The notes: generated by a model not told the origin, from the sequence alone. A stretch of 64,000 nucleotides of DNA from Catenuloplanes atrovinosus (GCF_031458235.1 NZ_JAVDYB010000001.1:7320501-7384500), one strand, 5' to 3'. Shown: positions 1-9,157, counted from the first letter of the stretch. A program made the numbers and translations.

Positions 1-1
1 G

Positions 2-508
2 ATGTTCCAGCGGAGCAAGGACTGCACGTTCTCCTCGCTGATCGTGACGGACGGGGCCGGGAACGTGGCGGTCTACGGCGCCACGCACGGTGCCCCGCGG
101 ACCGGCCTCACCATCGCACGGATGCCGAACACGACGCCGCCGACGCTGACCGGCTTCACCTGGAGCCGGCAGAGCTTCACCCGCGCCGAGAGCCAGAACT
201 GGTGGACCTCGACCTTCCAGCTGTCGGCCACGCTGTCCGCTCCGGTCGCGCCGGTGCGCGGGTACGACCTCTCCGTGATCCTGCCGGACGGGTCGAGCCA
301 CCCCATCTCGACCGGCGGCATCGGCGGGACGCATGGCGGGACGCTTCAGTTCGACGGATATCCGCCGAGCCACCTCGAGCCCGGTACCTACCCGATCGGC
401 CTGCGCATCCATGACGAGAGCGGCCTGAGCAGCTCCTACAACCTGCCGTGGAACGAGCGGAACACCCAGATCACGGACGGTTCGATGAGCATCACGATCA
501 CGCCCTGA
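2..508 (+). CDS. C-terminal part of a secreted/surface hypothetical protein (5' end outside window)
   Basis: The reading frame is open from the first bases, so the gene probably starts upstream of the window. The 168 visible residues are rich in Thr, Ser, Gly and Pro with alternating hydrophobic strands, such as a segment reading GYDLSVILPDG and a final MSITITP. This suggests an all-beta, Ig-like extracellular domain, but I recognise no family. It has no visible catalytic motif or membrane anchor. It ends 12 bp before the convergent oxidoreductase gene. Confidence 0.6.
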   Translation: MFQRSKDCTFSSLIVTDGAGNVAVYGATHGAPRTGLTIARMPNTTPPTLTGFTWSRQSFTRAESQNWWTSTFQLSATLSAPVAPVRGYDLSVILPDGSSHPISTGGIGGTHGGTLQFDGYPPSHLEPGTYPIGLRIHDESGLSSSYNLPWNERNTQITDGSMSITITP

Positions 509-520
509 CGCCGGGCCCGG

Positions 521-1786
521 TCACGGTCCGCACGGGTTGACGGCCGCGCGGACCGGGGCCGGGGCGGCGAGGACGGTGCAGGTGCCGTCGCGGGCCAGGA
601 GGATGCCACGGAGGGCGTCGAGGATGGCGGAGACCCGGGCGGGGGTGAGCGTGCCGGGGAGCGCGGCGTGGATGACGCCGACGCCGGCGCGGCCACGGAC
701 CGGGACGGGAGCGCCGACGGCGTCGCGCAGCGAGTAGACGGCGGCGTGCAGGTCGGTGGGGGGCACGTCGATGCGGAGGCCGACCTCGCCGTCGGCGAAC
801 GGGGCACGGCCCCACCACGGAGGTGGCACGGACGCCGGGGTGGCGTCGCCGCCGAGCAGGTCGACGAGGACGGCCGCGCGGACGCCGACCGGGGCCGGGT
901 CGCCCTCCAGCAGGATGGCGAGCGTGCCGGCCGAGTCGCGGGTGCCGCGCTGGCGCGGGATGCCGGCGGGGCGGCCGGCGGGCAGGTCCATCTCGACCGC
1001 GTCCGGGTGGACGGCGGAACTGCGGATGCCGAGGACCAGGTCCCGCGCTTCGCTCGGGCTCGCCAGCGTGCGGGTCACCCAGAGGCGGGCGCCGGGGCGG
1101 GGCAGCACGCGAAGCGTGGCGGAGGTGATCAGACCGGGCAGCGGGTCGGCGCAGCCGGCGAGCCGGGCCGGGCGGCGCGGGAAGCCACCGAGCAGGCCGG
1201 GCGGCACGCCGGGGACGTCGCGGGGGAAGCCGCCGGCGTCGCCGAACGCGCGGAACGCGTCGCCGCTGAGCTGGAGCAGGTCGCCGTCGAGCGTGACGCA
1301 GCGAACGTCGAGGACCTGCTCCCGGGGTGAGCCCCAGCGGTGCCGGAGCGGGCCGGTCTCGTCCGCCGCGAGCACGCCGCCGATCGTGGGGCCCTCGGAG
1401 GGCGGGTCGATGGCGAGGCGGCGGCCGACGCCGGCGAGCACGGTCTGCACCGCGCGCAGCGGCGTGCCGGCACCGGCCTCGACCAGCAGGTCCGGCTCGG
1501 CGTGCCGGCGCAGACCGGCCAGGCGGCCGATGTCGACCAGCAGGTCCAGCCCGGCCGGCGGCACCCCCCAGTCGATCTTCGACCCGGCACCGCGGGCGGT
1601 GACCGAGAGCCCGTCGCGGGCGGCGAGCCGCAGCACCTCGGCGGCGCCCTGGGTGTGCGGCGGGGCGGCGACCCAGCGCGGCTCGGTGCCGGCGATCGCG
1701 TCGGCGGAGCCGCCCGGGCGGGCGAACTGCGGGCCGCAGATCTCCATGAGGCGACGCAGGATGGCGTCGCCGGCGCTGGATCCCAT
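521..1786 (-). CDS. FAD-binding oxidoreductase, glycolate oxidase GlcE-like
   Basis: About 421 residues. The N-terminal half has the PCMH-type FAD-binding layout: TARGAGSKIDWG near residue 60, then LVEAGAGTPL and the PSEGPTIGGVLAADETGPLRHRWG segment with its Gly-rich FAD contacts. Length and motifs fit GlcE, the FAD subunit that with GlcD and GlcF oxidises glycolate to glyoxylate, but no glcD or glcF gene is adjacent, so the substrate is open. An ATG 36 nt further upstream exists, but GGGGGAG lies 5 bp before the ATG at 1786, so I chose that start. It is divergent from the oligopeptidase B gene. Confidence 0.75.
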   Translation of the reverse strand: MGSSAGDAILRRLMEICGPQFARPGGSADAIAGTEPRWVAAPPHTQGAAEVLRLAARDGLSVTARGAGSKIDWGVPPAGLDLLVDIGRLAGLRRHAEPDLLVEAGAGTPLRAVQTVLAGVGRRLAIDPPSEGPTIGGVLAADETGPLRHRWGSPREQVLDVRCVTLDGDLLQLSGDAFRAFGDAGGFPRDVPGVPPGLLGGFPRRPARLAGCADPLPGLITSATLRVLPRPGARLWVTRTLASPSEARDLVLGIRSSAVHPDAVEMDLPAGRPAGIPRQRGTRDSAGTLAILLEGDPAPVGVRAAVLVDLLGGDATPASVPPPWWGRAPFADGEVGLRIDVPPTDLHAAVYSLRDAVGAPVPVRGRAGVGVIHAALPGTLTPARVSAILDALRGILLARDGTCTVLAAPAPVRAAVNPCGP

Positions 1787-1814
1787 GACTCCCCCTGTCG
1801 GCGACGGCGGTTTA

Positions 1815-1830
1815 TCGTACACATGTACGA
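1815..1830. promoter_or_regulatory. Inverted repeat in divergent promoter region
   Basis: Arms TCGTACA and TGTACGA are perfect and separated by 2 bp. The site lies between the divergent starts at 1786 and 1889. On the minus strand it overlaps a TACGAT sequence that could be a -10 box. It looks like an operator for one or both genes, but no regulator gene is adjacent. Confidence 0.4.
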
Positions 1831-1888
1831 ACGACTCTCCGCAAGTCCTGAAGCGACCGTCCGTGCGGCGCCGGTAACGTGGTCAGGC

Positions 1889-4003
1889 GTGACCACCGAG
1901 ACACCTGCCCACGCCCGGCCGCCGATCGCGAAGCGCGTGCCCACCGAGCGCACGCACCACGGCGACACGGTCGTCGATCCGTACGCCTGGCTGACCGCGA
2001 AGGACGATCCGGAGACGATCGCGTACCTGACCGCGGAGAACGAGTACACGGACACCGTCACCGCGCACCTGGCCGGCCTGCGGGAGAAAATCTTCTCCGA
2101 GATCAAGGAACGGACCCAGGAGACGGACCTGTCCGTGCCGTCCCGCAAGGGCGGGTACTGGTACTACTCACGCACGGTGGAGGGCAGCCAGTACGGCATC
2201 CACTGCCGGCGCGCGGTCGCGCCGGGCGAGACCGACCCGCCGATCCCCGCGGACGGCGCGCCGCTGGACGGCGAGGAGGTGCTGCTCGACGGCAACGCGC
2301 TGGCCGAGGGGCACGATTTCTTCGCGCTGGGTACGTTCGACGTGAGCCCGGACGGCCGGCGCCTGGCCTACTCCGTGGACTTCGCCGGTGACGAGCGGTT
2401 CACGCTGCACGTCAAGGATCTGAGCACGGGCGAGGTGCTGGCGGACGCGGTGCCGGAGGTGTTCTACGGCAGCGCCTGGTCCGCGGACGGCTCCGTGCTG
2501 TTCTACATGACCGTGGACGACGCGTGGCGGCCGTACCGGGTGTGGCGGCACGTGATCGGCACGCCGGCTGGGGAGGACGTGATCGTCTTCGAGGAGCCGG
2601 ACGAGCGGTTCTGGGTGCACGCGAGCCTGACCCGCTCGGAGAAGTTCCTGCTCATCGAGGCGAGCAGCAAGATCACCAGTGAGGTGCGGGCGATCCCGGC
2701 GCACGCGCCGACGAGCGAGCCGGTGCTGATCGCGCCGCGCCGGCAGGGCGTGGAGTACTCGGTCGAGCACCACGGGCACCGCTTCCTGATCCTGCACAAC
2801 GACGGCGCGGAGGACTTCGCGCTGGCGTACACGTCGGCGGACGCCCCGGGCGACTGGGTGCCGCTGATCCCGCACGAGCCGGGCATCCGGCTGGAGTCGG
2901 TCGACGCGTTCACCAACCACCTGGTGGTGTCGCTGCGCAAGGACGGGCTGACCGGCGTGCGGGTGCTGCCGATCGGCGGCACGGCCAGTTACGACCTGGA
3001 GTTCCCGGAGCCGCTGTACGACGTGGGGCTGACCGGCAACCCGGAGTACGACACCAACTCGATCCGCCTGCACTACGCGTCGTACGTCACGCCGGACTCG
3101 ATCTACGACGTCGACCTGGTGACGCGCGAGATGACGCTGCGCAAGCGGCGCCCGGTGCTCGGCGGCTTCGACCCGGACGCGTACGAGCAGCACCGCGACT
3201 GGGCGCTCGCGGACGACGGCACCCGGGTGCCGATCTCGCTGGTGTCGCGCAAGGGCGTGGTGCGGGACGGCACCGCGCCGCTGGTGCTCTACGGCTACGG
3301 GTCGTACGAGTCGAGCATGGACCCGTCCTTCTCCATCGCCCGGCTGTCCCTGCTGGACCGGGGCGTCGTCTTCGCGGTCGCGCACGTGCGCGGCGGCGGC
3401 GAGATGGGCCGCCGCTGGTACGAGCAGGGCAAGCTGCTGGCGAAGAAGAACACGTTCACCGACTTCGTCGCGTGCGCGCGGCACCTGACCAAGGCCGGGT
3501 GGACGTCCAGCGAGCGGATCGTGGCGCGCGGCGGCTCGGCCGGCGGCCTGCTGATGGGCGCGATCGCGAACCTGGCGCCGGACGCGTTCGCGGGCGTGGT
3601 GGCGGAGGTGCCGTTCGTGGACGCGCTGAACTCCATCCTCGACCCGTCGCTGCCGCTCACCGTGATCGAGTGGGAGGAGTGGGGCAACCCGCTCGACTCC
3701 GCCGAGGTGTACCACTACATGAAGTCGTACACGCCGTACGAGAACGTGACGCAGCAGGCGTACCCACACATCCTGGCCATGACCGGGCTGAACGACACGC
3801 GCGTGCTCTACCACGAGCCGGCGAAGTGGATCGCTCGGCTGCGGCACGTGGTGCCGGACGGGACGTTCCTGCTCAAGACCGAGATGGGCGCGGGGCACGG
3901 CGGGCCGAGCGGCCGGTATGACGCGTGGAAGGAGGAGGCGTTCGTGCTCGCCTGGATTCTGGACCGGCTGGGCCGCGCCACCGAGCCCGCCCGAATCGCC
4001 TGA
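1889..4003 (+). CDS. ptrB: Oligopeptidase B (S9A serine peptidase)
   Basis: 704 residues, the usual length for oligopeptidase B, which cleaves short peptides after Lys or Arg in the cytoplasm. The N-terminal half is the beta-propeller that limits access to small peptides; the C-terminal half is the alpha/beta-hydrolase. The catalytic triad is readable: Ser550 in GGSAGG, Asp636 in GLNDTRV and His670 in GAGHGGPSGR, with spacing close to that of the E. coli enzyme. The frame is open far upstream, but similarity to the family (RPPIAKRVPTERTHHGD) begins just after the GTG at 1889, so this start was chosen. Very likely monocistronic. Confidence 0.93.
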   Translation: MTTETPAHARPPIAKRVPTERTHHGDTVVDPYAWLTAKDDPETIAYLTAENEYTDTVTAHLAGLREKIFSEIKERTQETDLSVPSRKGGYWYYSRTVEGSQYGIHCRRAVAPGETDPPIPADGAPLDGEEVLLDGNALAEGHDFFALGTFDVSPDGRRLAYSVDFAGDERFTLHVKDLSTGEVLADAVPEVFYGSAWSADGSVLFYMTVDDAWRPYRVWRHVIGTPAGEDVIVFEEPDERFWVHASLTRSEKFLLIEASSKITSEVRAIPAHAPTSEPVLIAPRRQGVEYSVEHHGHRFLILHNDGAEDFALAYTSADAPGDWVPLIPHEPGIRLESVDAFTNHLVVSLRKDGLTGVRVLPIGGTASYDLEFPEPLYDVGLTGNPEYDTNSIRLHYASYVTPDSIYDVDLVTREMTLRKRRPVLGGFDPDAYEQHRDWALADDGTRVPISLVSRKGVVRDGTAPLVLYGYGSYESSMDPSFSIARLSLLDRGVVFAVAHVRGGGEMGRRWYEQGKLLAKKNTFTDFVACARHLTKAGWTSSERIVARGGSAGGLLMGAIANLAPDAFAGVVAEVPFVDALNSILDPSLPLTVIEWEEWGNPLDSAEVYHYMKSYTPYENVTQQAYPHILAMTGLNDTRVLYHEPAKWIARLRHVVPDGTFLLKTEMGAGHGGPSGRYDAWKEEAFVLAWILDRLGRATEPARIA

Positions 4004-4095
4004 CCGCAATGGGGGCGAAAGCCTAGAATCGGACTGTTCGGGGCCGGGCACGCGCACCCGGCCCCTTCCGGTTCCGGGCACCAGTCGGGGGAACG

Positions 4096-4668
4096 ATGAG
4101 CAGCGACCACGCACCGCCGCTCATCCCGTTCTCCAGCCAGGGCGCCAAGCTCGCGCTGATCGTCGGCCTGGCCGCGGCCGTGGTCTCCGCCTGCTGCTGC
4201 CTGGGCGCCGGGCTGGCCGCGATCACCTGGGGCCACGACCTCTACCGCGCGGCCCTCGACCGCCTGCCCACCGCGGGCCTCAACCAGCCGGTACGGGACG
4301 AGCGCACCTCGTTCACCGTGCACGCGCTGCGCTGCGGCATCCTCACCATCGACGGCTACCTCGCCAGCCAGTCCGCGACCGGGCAGTTCTGCGTGGTGGA
4401 GCTGAGCGCCAGCAATCTCGGCACGCGCCGGGTGACGATCTCGGACGCGGCGCAGCGCGCGGTGCTCGCCTCCGGCCGCGTCTGCACCGCGGACACCATG
4501 GCCGGTGTGCTGGCCAACGGCGAGCGGCCGGTCTTCCCGACCGAGTTGCGGCCCGGCCGGTCCGTGACCGGCCTGATCGTCTTCGACATCCCGCACGACG
4601 CCGAGATCCGCCGCCTGGAGCTGCACGAGAGCCCCTCCTCCGGCGGCGTCCGCGTCACACCGCGCTGA
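4096..4668 (+). CDS. Membrane-anchored DUF4352-like protein
   Basis: 190 residues. One hydrophobic segment (about residues 15-38, with a Cys-Cys-Cys run) anchors an extracellular domain. The domain resembles the DUF4352 immunoglobulin-like fold: CVVELSASNLGTRRVTISD strand pattern, a Gly-rich middle and the closing GLIVFDIPHDAEI strand. Members are usually small exported proteins of unknown function. A GGGG run lies 4 bp before the ATG. It stands alone, convergent with the phosphatase gene. Confidence 0.65.
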   Translation: MSSDHAPPLIPFSSQGAKLALIVGLAAAVVSACCCLGAGLAAITWGHDLYRAALDRLPTAGLNQPVRDERTSFTVHALRCGILTIDGYLASQSATGQFCVVELSASNLGTRRVTISDAAQRAVLASGRVCTADTMAGVLANGERPVFPTELRPGRSVTGLIVFDIPHDAEIRRLELHESPSSGGVRVTPR

Positions 4669-4688
4669 CCTCCGGGGTGGTTCGCCGC

Positions 4689-4774
4689 GACCACCCACGG
4701 TCCCGGCAGGGAGGCCGGCCACGGCCGACCGGTGCCCGCGGGAGCATGCGGGAGGTGGGCCCGCCGGAAGCGGG
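4689..4774 (+). repeat. Dispersed 86-bp intergenic repeat, copy 1
   Basis: One of three copies (also 29002-29087 and 50241-50326). Bases 4706-4751 form a 46-bp core identical in all three; it starts GCAGGGAGGCCGGCCACGGC and ends GGAGCATGCGG. Each copy opens with GACC-N2-CC-N-CGG and closes with CGCCGGAAGCGGG. The element can fold: GGCCG/CGGCC inside the core, and here a perfect GCCCGC-CGGAA-GCGGGC hairpin at 4759-4775. It lies between two convergent genes, 9 bp beyond the stop of the minus-strand phosphatase gene, so it may act in that gene's 3' untranslated region. Confidence 0.85.
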
Positions 4775-4783
4775 CGAACGAGA

Positions 4784-6343
4784 TCAGTGCCGTCGCAGCG
4801 CGACGACCGCGATGTCGTCGCTCATCTCCTGGCCGGCGAGCTCGCTCAGCAGGCGGTCGCAGAAGTCGTCGAGGTGGTCGTCGACGCCGCCGGCGGCGGA
4901 GGCGGCCAGCGCGCGGAGACCGTCGTCGATGGTGGCGTCGCGGCGCTCGATGAGGCCGTCCGTGTAGAGCACGAGCGTGGCGCCGGGCGGCACGACGAAC
5001 TCGGTGTCGTCCGGGCGGTTGGCGCGCGTGCCGAGCAGCGGGCCACGGTCCTCGATGTACTCCGGGCGGCCGTCCACGATGAGCAGCGGCGGCAGGTGAC
5101 CCGCGTTGGCCATCCGCACGTGCCCGCTGGCCGGGTCGATCAGCAGCAGGCAGACGGTCGCGACCTCGCCGCTGAGCAGCGTCAGCATCAGGTCGTTGAT
5201 CCGGGTGAGCACGGTCCCGGGCTGGTGCCCCTCGACCGCGTAGGCGCGCAGCGCGTGGCGCAGCTCGGCCATCACGGTGGCGGCGTGCAGCGAGTGTCCG
5301 GCGACGTCGCCGATCGCGGCCAGCAGCCGGCCGTCGATCATGGTCACCTCGTAGAAGTCGCCGCCGATCTCGGTGTGCGCGCTGGCCGGCTCGTACCGGC
5401 GGGCGATGTCCAGGCCGGTCACCTCGGGCAGCCGGCGCGGCAGCAGGCTGCGCTGCAGCGTGATCGCGATGCGGTGTTCCTCGTCGTACGACCGCTGCGC
5501 CTCGACCGCGGCCGCGATGGCCTGGGCGAGCTGGCGCAGCACGGGTGCGCCCGGGATGTTCGCCGCGGCGGGCACCGCGACGTGCACGGCGGGCCGGTCC
5601 GGGCGGATGCGGGTGACCGCGACGCCGACCGGGTCGCCCTCCGGCCACGCCATCAGCGACCAGGTCTCGGGCGGGTCGATGCGGAACGACGTGCCCACCG
5701 CGATCTCCTGGCCGGTGGCCGGCGACCACGGGCGCAGCATCGGCGTCTGCTCGGGGTCCTCACAGGTCGCGGCCCACAGCTCGCCGTCCGTGGTACCGGT
5801 GACCACGGCCGCCGGCCCTTTGAAGATCTTGGCGGCACCCCAGGCCGCGGCCTCCAGCAGCGCCGGGAAGTTGGCCGCCGAATTGATCGCCAGCGTGGTC
5901 TCGGCCAGCAGCGCCATCCGGTGCGCCAGCAGCTCCGCCTGCTTGCGCGCCCGGTAGTAGCGCAACACCGCCTGGGTGGTGGCGACCAGTTCCTCCGGCT
6001 CGATCGGCTCCACCAGGTACGCGTCGGCGCCCCGGTTCAGTCCGTGCGCACGGTCCGTCACGTCGACCGCGTGCGCGGAGACGTGCACCACCGGGAGCGC
6101 GGAATGCCGCGGGTTGCTCTTGATCCGTTCGCAGACCTCGAAGCCGGACATGTCCGGCAGGCGCACGTCCAGCACCACCAGGTCGATCGGCTTCACCTCG
6201 ACCAGTTGCAGCGCGTCCGCGCCGGTCTCCGCCTCCACGACCGCGTAGCCTGCCCGGGACAACCAGCTCACCAGCAGGTAACGCTTGGTGGCGTTGTCAT
6301 CGACGACCAGGACGGTCGCCGGATCGACGTGCACCCGGATCAC
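4784..6343 (-). CDS. Receiver-GAF-PP2C (SpoIIE-type) serine phosphatase
   Basis: 519 residues. Residues 1-125 are a CheY-like receiver (VVDDN acid pocket, phosphoacceptor Asp in VVLDVRLPD; the usual switch Lys is replaced by Glu in LVEPIEPEEL). A GAF-like segment follows, then a SpoIIE/RsbU PP2C domain with GGDFYEV, AIGDVAGHS, YTDGLIERRD and DDIAVVAL metal-binding motifs. Such proteins dephosphorylate STAS anti-anti-sigma factors. The GTG start overlaps the sensor kinase stop by 4 nt (GTGA). As the last gene of the stressosome operon it is the natural output enzyme. Its substrate may be the STAS protein encoded at 10640. Confidence 0.9.
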   Translation of the reverse strand: MIRVHVDPATVLVVDDNATKRYLLVSWLSRAGYAVVEAETGADALQLVEVKPIDLVVLDVRLPDMSGFEVCERIKSNPRHSALPVVHVSAHAVDVTDRAHGLNRGADAYLVEPIEPEELVATTQAVLRYYRARKQAELLAHRMALLAETTLAINSAANFPALLEAAAWGAAKIFKGPAAVVTGTTDGELWAATCEDPEQTPMLRPWSPATGQEIAVGTSFRIDPPETWSLMAWPEGDPVGVAVTRIRPDRPAVHVAVPAAANIPGAPVLRQLAQAIAAAVEAQRSYDEEHRIAITLQRSLLPRRLPEVTGLDIARRYEPASAHTEIGGDFYEVTMIDGRLLAAIGDVAGHSLHAATVMAELRHALRAYAVEGHQPGTVLTRINDLMLTLLSGEVATVCLLLIDPASGHVRMANAGHLPPLLIVDGRPEYIEDRGPLLGTRANRPDDTEFVVPPGATLVLYTDGLIERRDATIDDGLRALAASAAGGVDDHLDDFCDRLLSELAGQEMSDDIAVVALRRH

Positions 6344-7704
6344 TCCTCGTCACGTGGCACGGGCGCCGGGGACGCCGGCCGGCGCGGCAGCACGACGGTG
6401 AAGACGCTGCCCTTGCCGGGCTCGCTGGACAGGCGCAGCGAGCCGCCGAGCAGGGTCACCAGCCGCTGCGCGTACGGCAGGCCGAGCCCGGTCCCGGTGC
6501 GCCCGGTCGAGCTGCCGGGCACCTGGTAGAACTCCTCGAAGATACGCTCGTGCAGCTCCGGCGGGATGCCGATGCCGGTGTCGGCGACCTCGATCTCCCA
6601 GCCGTCCGTGCCGGTCGCCGGGCGCAGCGACATGGCGACCGTGCCGCGCTCGGTGAACTTGATCGCGTTGGTCAGCAGGTTGCGCAGCACCTGGGCAAGC
6701 AGCGCCTCGTCCGTGGTCAGCGTGGCGCCGGTCGGCGGGTCCTCCACCGTCAGCTCCACCTCCGGCCGGGTGATGATGGCACGGGCGGTGCCACGCAGCT
6801 GCCCGAACAGCGCACGCAGGTCCACCTCGCCCCAGGCCGGCTCCAGCCGGCCCGCCTCCGCCTTGGCCAGGTCGAGCAGGTCGTTGACGAGCGTCAGCAG
6901 GTCGGTCGCGGAACCGCGGATCAGGTCGACGTGCCGGGCCTGCTCCTCGGTGAGCGGGTCGGAGCCGGAGTCGGCGAGCAGCCGGGTCAGGCCGATGACC
7001 GCGGTGACCGGCGCGCGCAGCTCGTGGCTCACGTTCGCCAGGAACCGGCTCTTCGCCTCGCTGGCCGCTTTGAGCTGCGCGGACTTCTCGTCGAGCTCGT
7101 TGTAGAGCGCGACCACGCCGCGGTTGGTCTCCTCCAGCTCCTGGGACAACTCGTTGTAGAGCGCCATCACGCCGCTGTTCGTCTCGGCCAACTCGTCGCG
7201 CTGCGCGCGCACCTCGTCGAGCGCGGCGAGGAGCTGCCGGTTCTGCACGGCCAGTTCGTCGAGCGGTGTGCCGGGCGCGTTCGCGGACAGTTCCTCTCGC
7301 ACGCCGGCGAGCCGATCGCCGGTCAACGGCGCCGCACCCAGCGGGAGGCGGCGGGAGAGCCGCACACGCGTCGCGTTGCCGTCACCGTCCACCTCCATCC
7401 GGTCCACCAGCCGGGCCGCCGCGGCCGCGGCCGGGTCACCGTCCAGCACGACGGCGGCACCGGCGGCCGCGACAATCTCCACCACCAGACTAGGAGGTGT
7501 TCCGGGTCTCGCAACAAATGCCACGTCCGCGCCGCCCGGAACGGTCAGCAGCAGCCGGCCGATGTCGCTCAACGCGGTGGCCAGCCGGATCTGGTCCTGG
7601 TGCTCCAGCCCGGCCGCGGCCGCCGCCTCACGTCCACGCTGCCGGATCACGAAGATGTCGCGCTCGCGGCGCAGGACCATGCGGAGCAGTACGTGATCGG
7701 TCAC
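6340..7704 (-). CDS. Sensor histidine kinase with duplicated coiled coil
   Basis: 454 residues. The N-terminal 140 residues resemble an RsbT-like ATPase fold without clear ATP motifs. A coiled coil (about 165-225) carries a near-duplicated ALYNEL heptad block. Then come HisKA (SHELRAPV, with the phosphorylatable His) and HATPase (NAIKFTERG N-box, DTGIGIP G1, TGLGLPYAQRL G2). There is no transmembrane segment, so it is cytoplasmic. The GTG at 7704 overlaps the upstream TGA by 4 nt. The receiver-phosphatase encoded next is its likely phosphotransfer partner. Confidence 0.88.
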   Translation of the reverse strand: MTDHVLLRMVLRRERDIFVIRQRGREAAAAAGLEHQDQIRLATALSDIGRLLLTVPGGADVAFVARPGTPPSLVVEIVAAAGAAVVLDGDPAAAAAARLVDRMEVDGDGNATRVRLSRRLPLGAAPLTGDRLAGVREELSANAPGTPLDELAVQNRQLLAALDEVRAQRDELAETNSGVMALYNELSQELEETNRGVVALYNELDEKSAQLKAASEAKSRFLANVSHELRAPVTAVIGLTRLLADSGSDPLTEEQARHVDLIRGSATDLLTLVNDLLDLAKAEAGRLEPAWGEVDLRALFGQLRGTARAIITRPEVELTVEDPPTGATLTTDEALLAQVLRNLLTNAIKFTERGTVAMSLRPATGTDGWEIEVADTGIGIPPELHERIFEEFYQVPGSSTGRTGTGLGLPYAQRLVTLLGGSLRLSSEPGKGSVFTVVLPRRPASPAPVPRDEE

Positions 7705-8693
7705 GATGGCAACCTCGCCGCCAGGACGCACGCGTCGTCACGGCGGACCCCGGCGTCGCGCAGCACGGTCGCCGCCACCAGCACCGGCGCGGCCGAGCTC
7801 AGGCCCGGGTAGTCGCCGGGTGACCAGCGGTCGACCACGCCGTCGGAGTGGAGCACCACGGCGGCGCCGCGGCTCATCGGGTACTCGTACTCCTTGATCT
7901 GGCGGCGCTGGTGACCGGCGATGCCGGGCAGCGAGATCATGCCGCGCCGGCTCACGCCGTCCACGATCGTGCCCGAGATGTTGCCCAGGCCGGCGTAGCG
8001 GACCAGCCCGGCGGCGGCGTCCAGTTCCGCGATGGCGAGCGCCGCGCCGCGCGTGTGCGAGATCGCCCGGTGCACGTTCTCCAGCAGCGACACCGGCGGT
8101 ACGGCGGGCGCGTGCCGGAACGCGTTCACCGCGGCCTGGCTGGCGGCGGCCGCCAGCGGGCCGTGCCCGAGGCCGTCGCTGACCAGCACCTGGTGCCGTC
8201 CGTCGGCGACCCGGATCGCGTACCCGTCGCCGCTCACCGACTCGCCGGTGATCGGGCGGCTCATGCCGGACGCCCACGCCCGCTCCGGCGTCTCGCCCGG
8301 CCACACCTGCGCGGCGAAGACCGTGCCCTTACCCGGCACCGAGTGCATGTCGCACCAGCTGGACTGCCGGACGATCGCGCCGAGGCCGATGCCGAGCGTG
8401 CCGGCCGTGGAGTGCCCGTCCCGCATGAACCGGGGCAGATCGGCCATGCCGGGCCCGGAGTCGACCGCGAGCACCTCCACCCCGGCCTCGTCGCCGCTGC
8501 GCACCGTGCGCAGCAGCAGCGTGCCCTCGGTGGTGTGTTTGAGCAGGTTACTGGTCATCTCCGCGACCACGATCGCCAGGTCGCCGGCGCGTTCTGCGAG
8601 CCCGATCGTCTCGGCCAGGCGGTCGGCGGCACGCCGCACCGTCGACGCCACGCTGGCGTTGTCGATGCGGAACCAGGTGCCCTCGTCGGACAT
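7701..8693 (-). CDS. RsbT-like ATPase fused to RsbX-like PP2C phosphatase
   Basis: 330 residues in two halves. Residues 1-140 are a GHKL ATPase of the RsbT/RsbW type (EMTSNLLKH N-box, DSGPGMAD, LGIGLGAI). Residues 150-330 are a small PP2C domain (VSDGLGHG, LHSDGVVDRW, DDACVLAARL) like RsbX, which resets stressosomes by dephosphorylating RsbR and RsbS. Its place directly after rsbT supports that role. GAGGGG precedes the ATG by 5 bp. The gap to rsbT is 38 bp. Confidence 0.85.
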   Translation of the reverse strand: MSDEGTWFRIDNASVASTVRRAADRLAETIGLAERAGDLAIVVAEMTSNLLKHTTEGTLLLRTVRSGDEAGVEVLAVDSGPGMADLPRFMRDGHSTAGTLGIGLGAIVRQSSWCDMHSVPGKGTVFAAQVWPGETPERAWASGMSRPITGESVSGDGYAIRVADGRHQVLVSDGLGHGPLAAAASQAAVNAFRHAPAVPPVSLLENVHRAISHTRGAALAIAELDAAAGLVRYAGLGNISGTIVDGVSRRGMISLPGIAGHQRRQIKEYEYPMSRGAAVVLHSDGVVDRWSPGDYPGLSSAAPVLVAATVLRDAGVRRDDACVLAARLPS

Positions 8694-8731
8694 GCGCGCC
8701 CCTCTACCTGCTCAGTGCCCGAGGGGTCGCC

Positions 8732-9157
8732 TCAGCGCGCCCACTTGGTCACCGTGATGCGGGTGCCTTCGCCGACCGCGGTCTCGATGTCGAACTCGTC
8801 CACCAGGCGCCGGGCGCCGCTCAGCCCGAGCCCCAGGCCGCCGCCGGTGGTGTAACCGTCGGTGAGCGCGAGGCCCAGGTCCGCGATGCCGGGGCCCTGA
8901 TCGCTGAACACTATTCGTACACCCCGACGTCGCCCGCTGTCGACGATGGTGACCTCGGCCTTACCGCCACCACCGTAGACGAGCGTGTTGCGGGCCAGTT
9001 CACTGGCGGCCGTGACCAGCTTGGTCTGGTCCACCAGCGAGAGCTTGACCTTGACCGCGACGGTACGGGTGAGCTGCCGGACGCGGACCACGTCCTCGTC
9101 GCTGGAGATCACGAGCGTATCGCCGGCATCTGCGGCGCCGGCGAAGCCCATGGTCAC
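8732..9157 (-). CDS. rsbT: Stressosome kinase RsbT
   Basis: 141 residues, normal for RsbT. GHKL motifs are intact: SELARNTLVYGGG (N-box), SDQGPGIAD (G1) and GGGLGLGLSGARRL (G2). RsbT phosphorylates RsbS and RsbR; once released from the stressosome it activates a PP2C phosphatase. The GTG start overlaps the rsbS stop by 4 nt, so translation is probably coupled. Confidence 0.92.
   Translation of the reverse strand: MTMGFAGAADAGDTLVISSDEDVVRVRQLTRTVAVKVKLSLVDQTKLVTAASELARNTLVYGGGGKAEVTIVDSGRRRGVRIVFSDQGPGIADLGLALTDGYTTGGGLGLGLSGARRLVDEFDIETAVGEGTRITVTKWAR

Noticed and set aside
2168-4114. Long open frames antisense to oligopeptidase B and similar long shadow frames elsewhere
   Set aside because: In very GC-rich DNA, antisense frames stay open by chance; these give Arg/Ala/Pro-rich or His/Gln/Asp-rich sequences without domains, opposite clear real genes.
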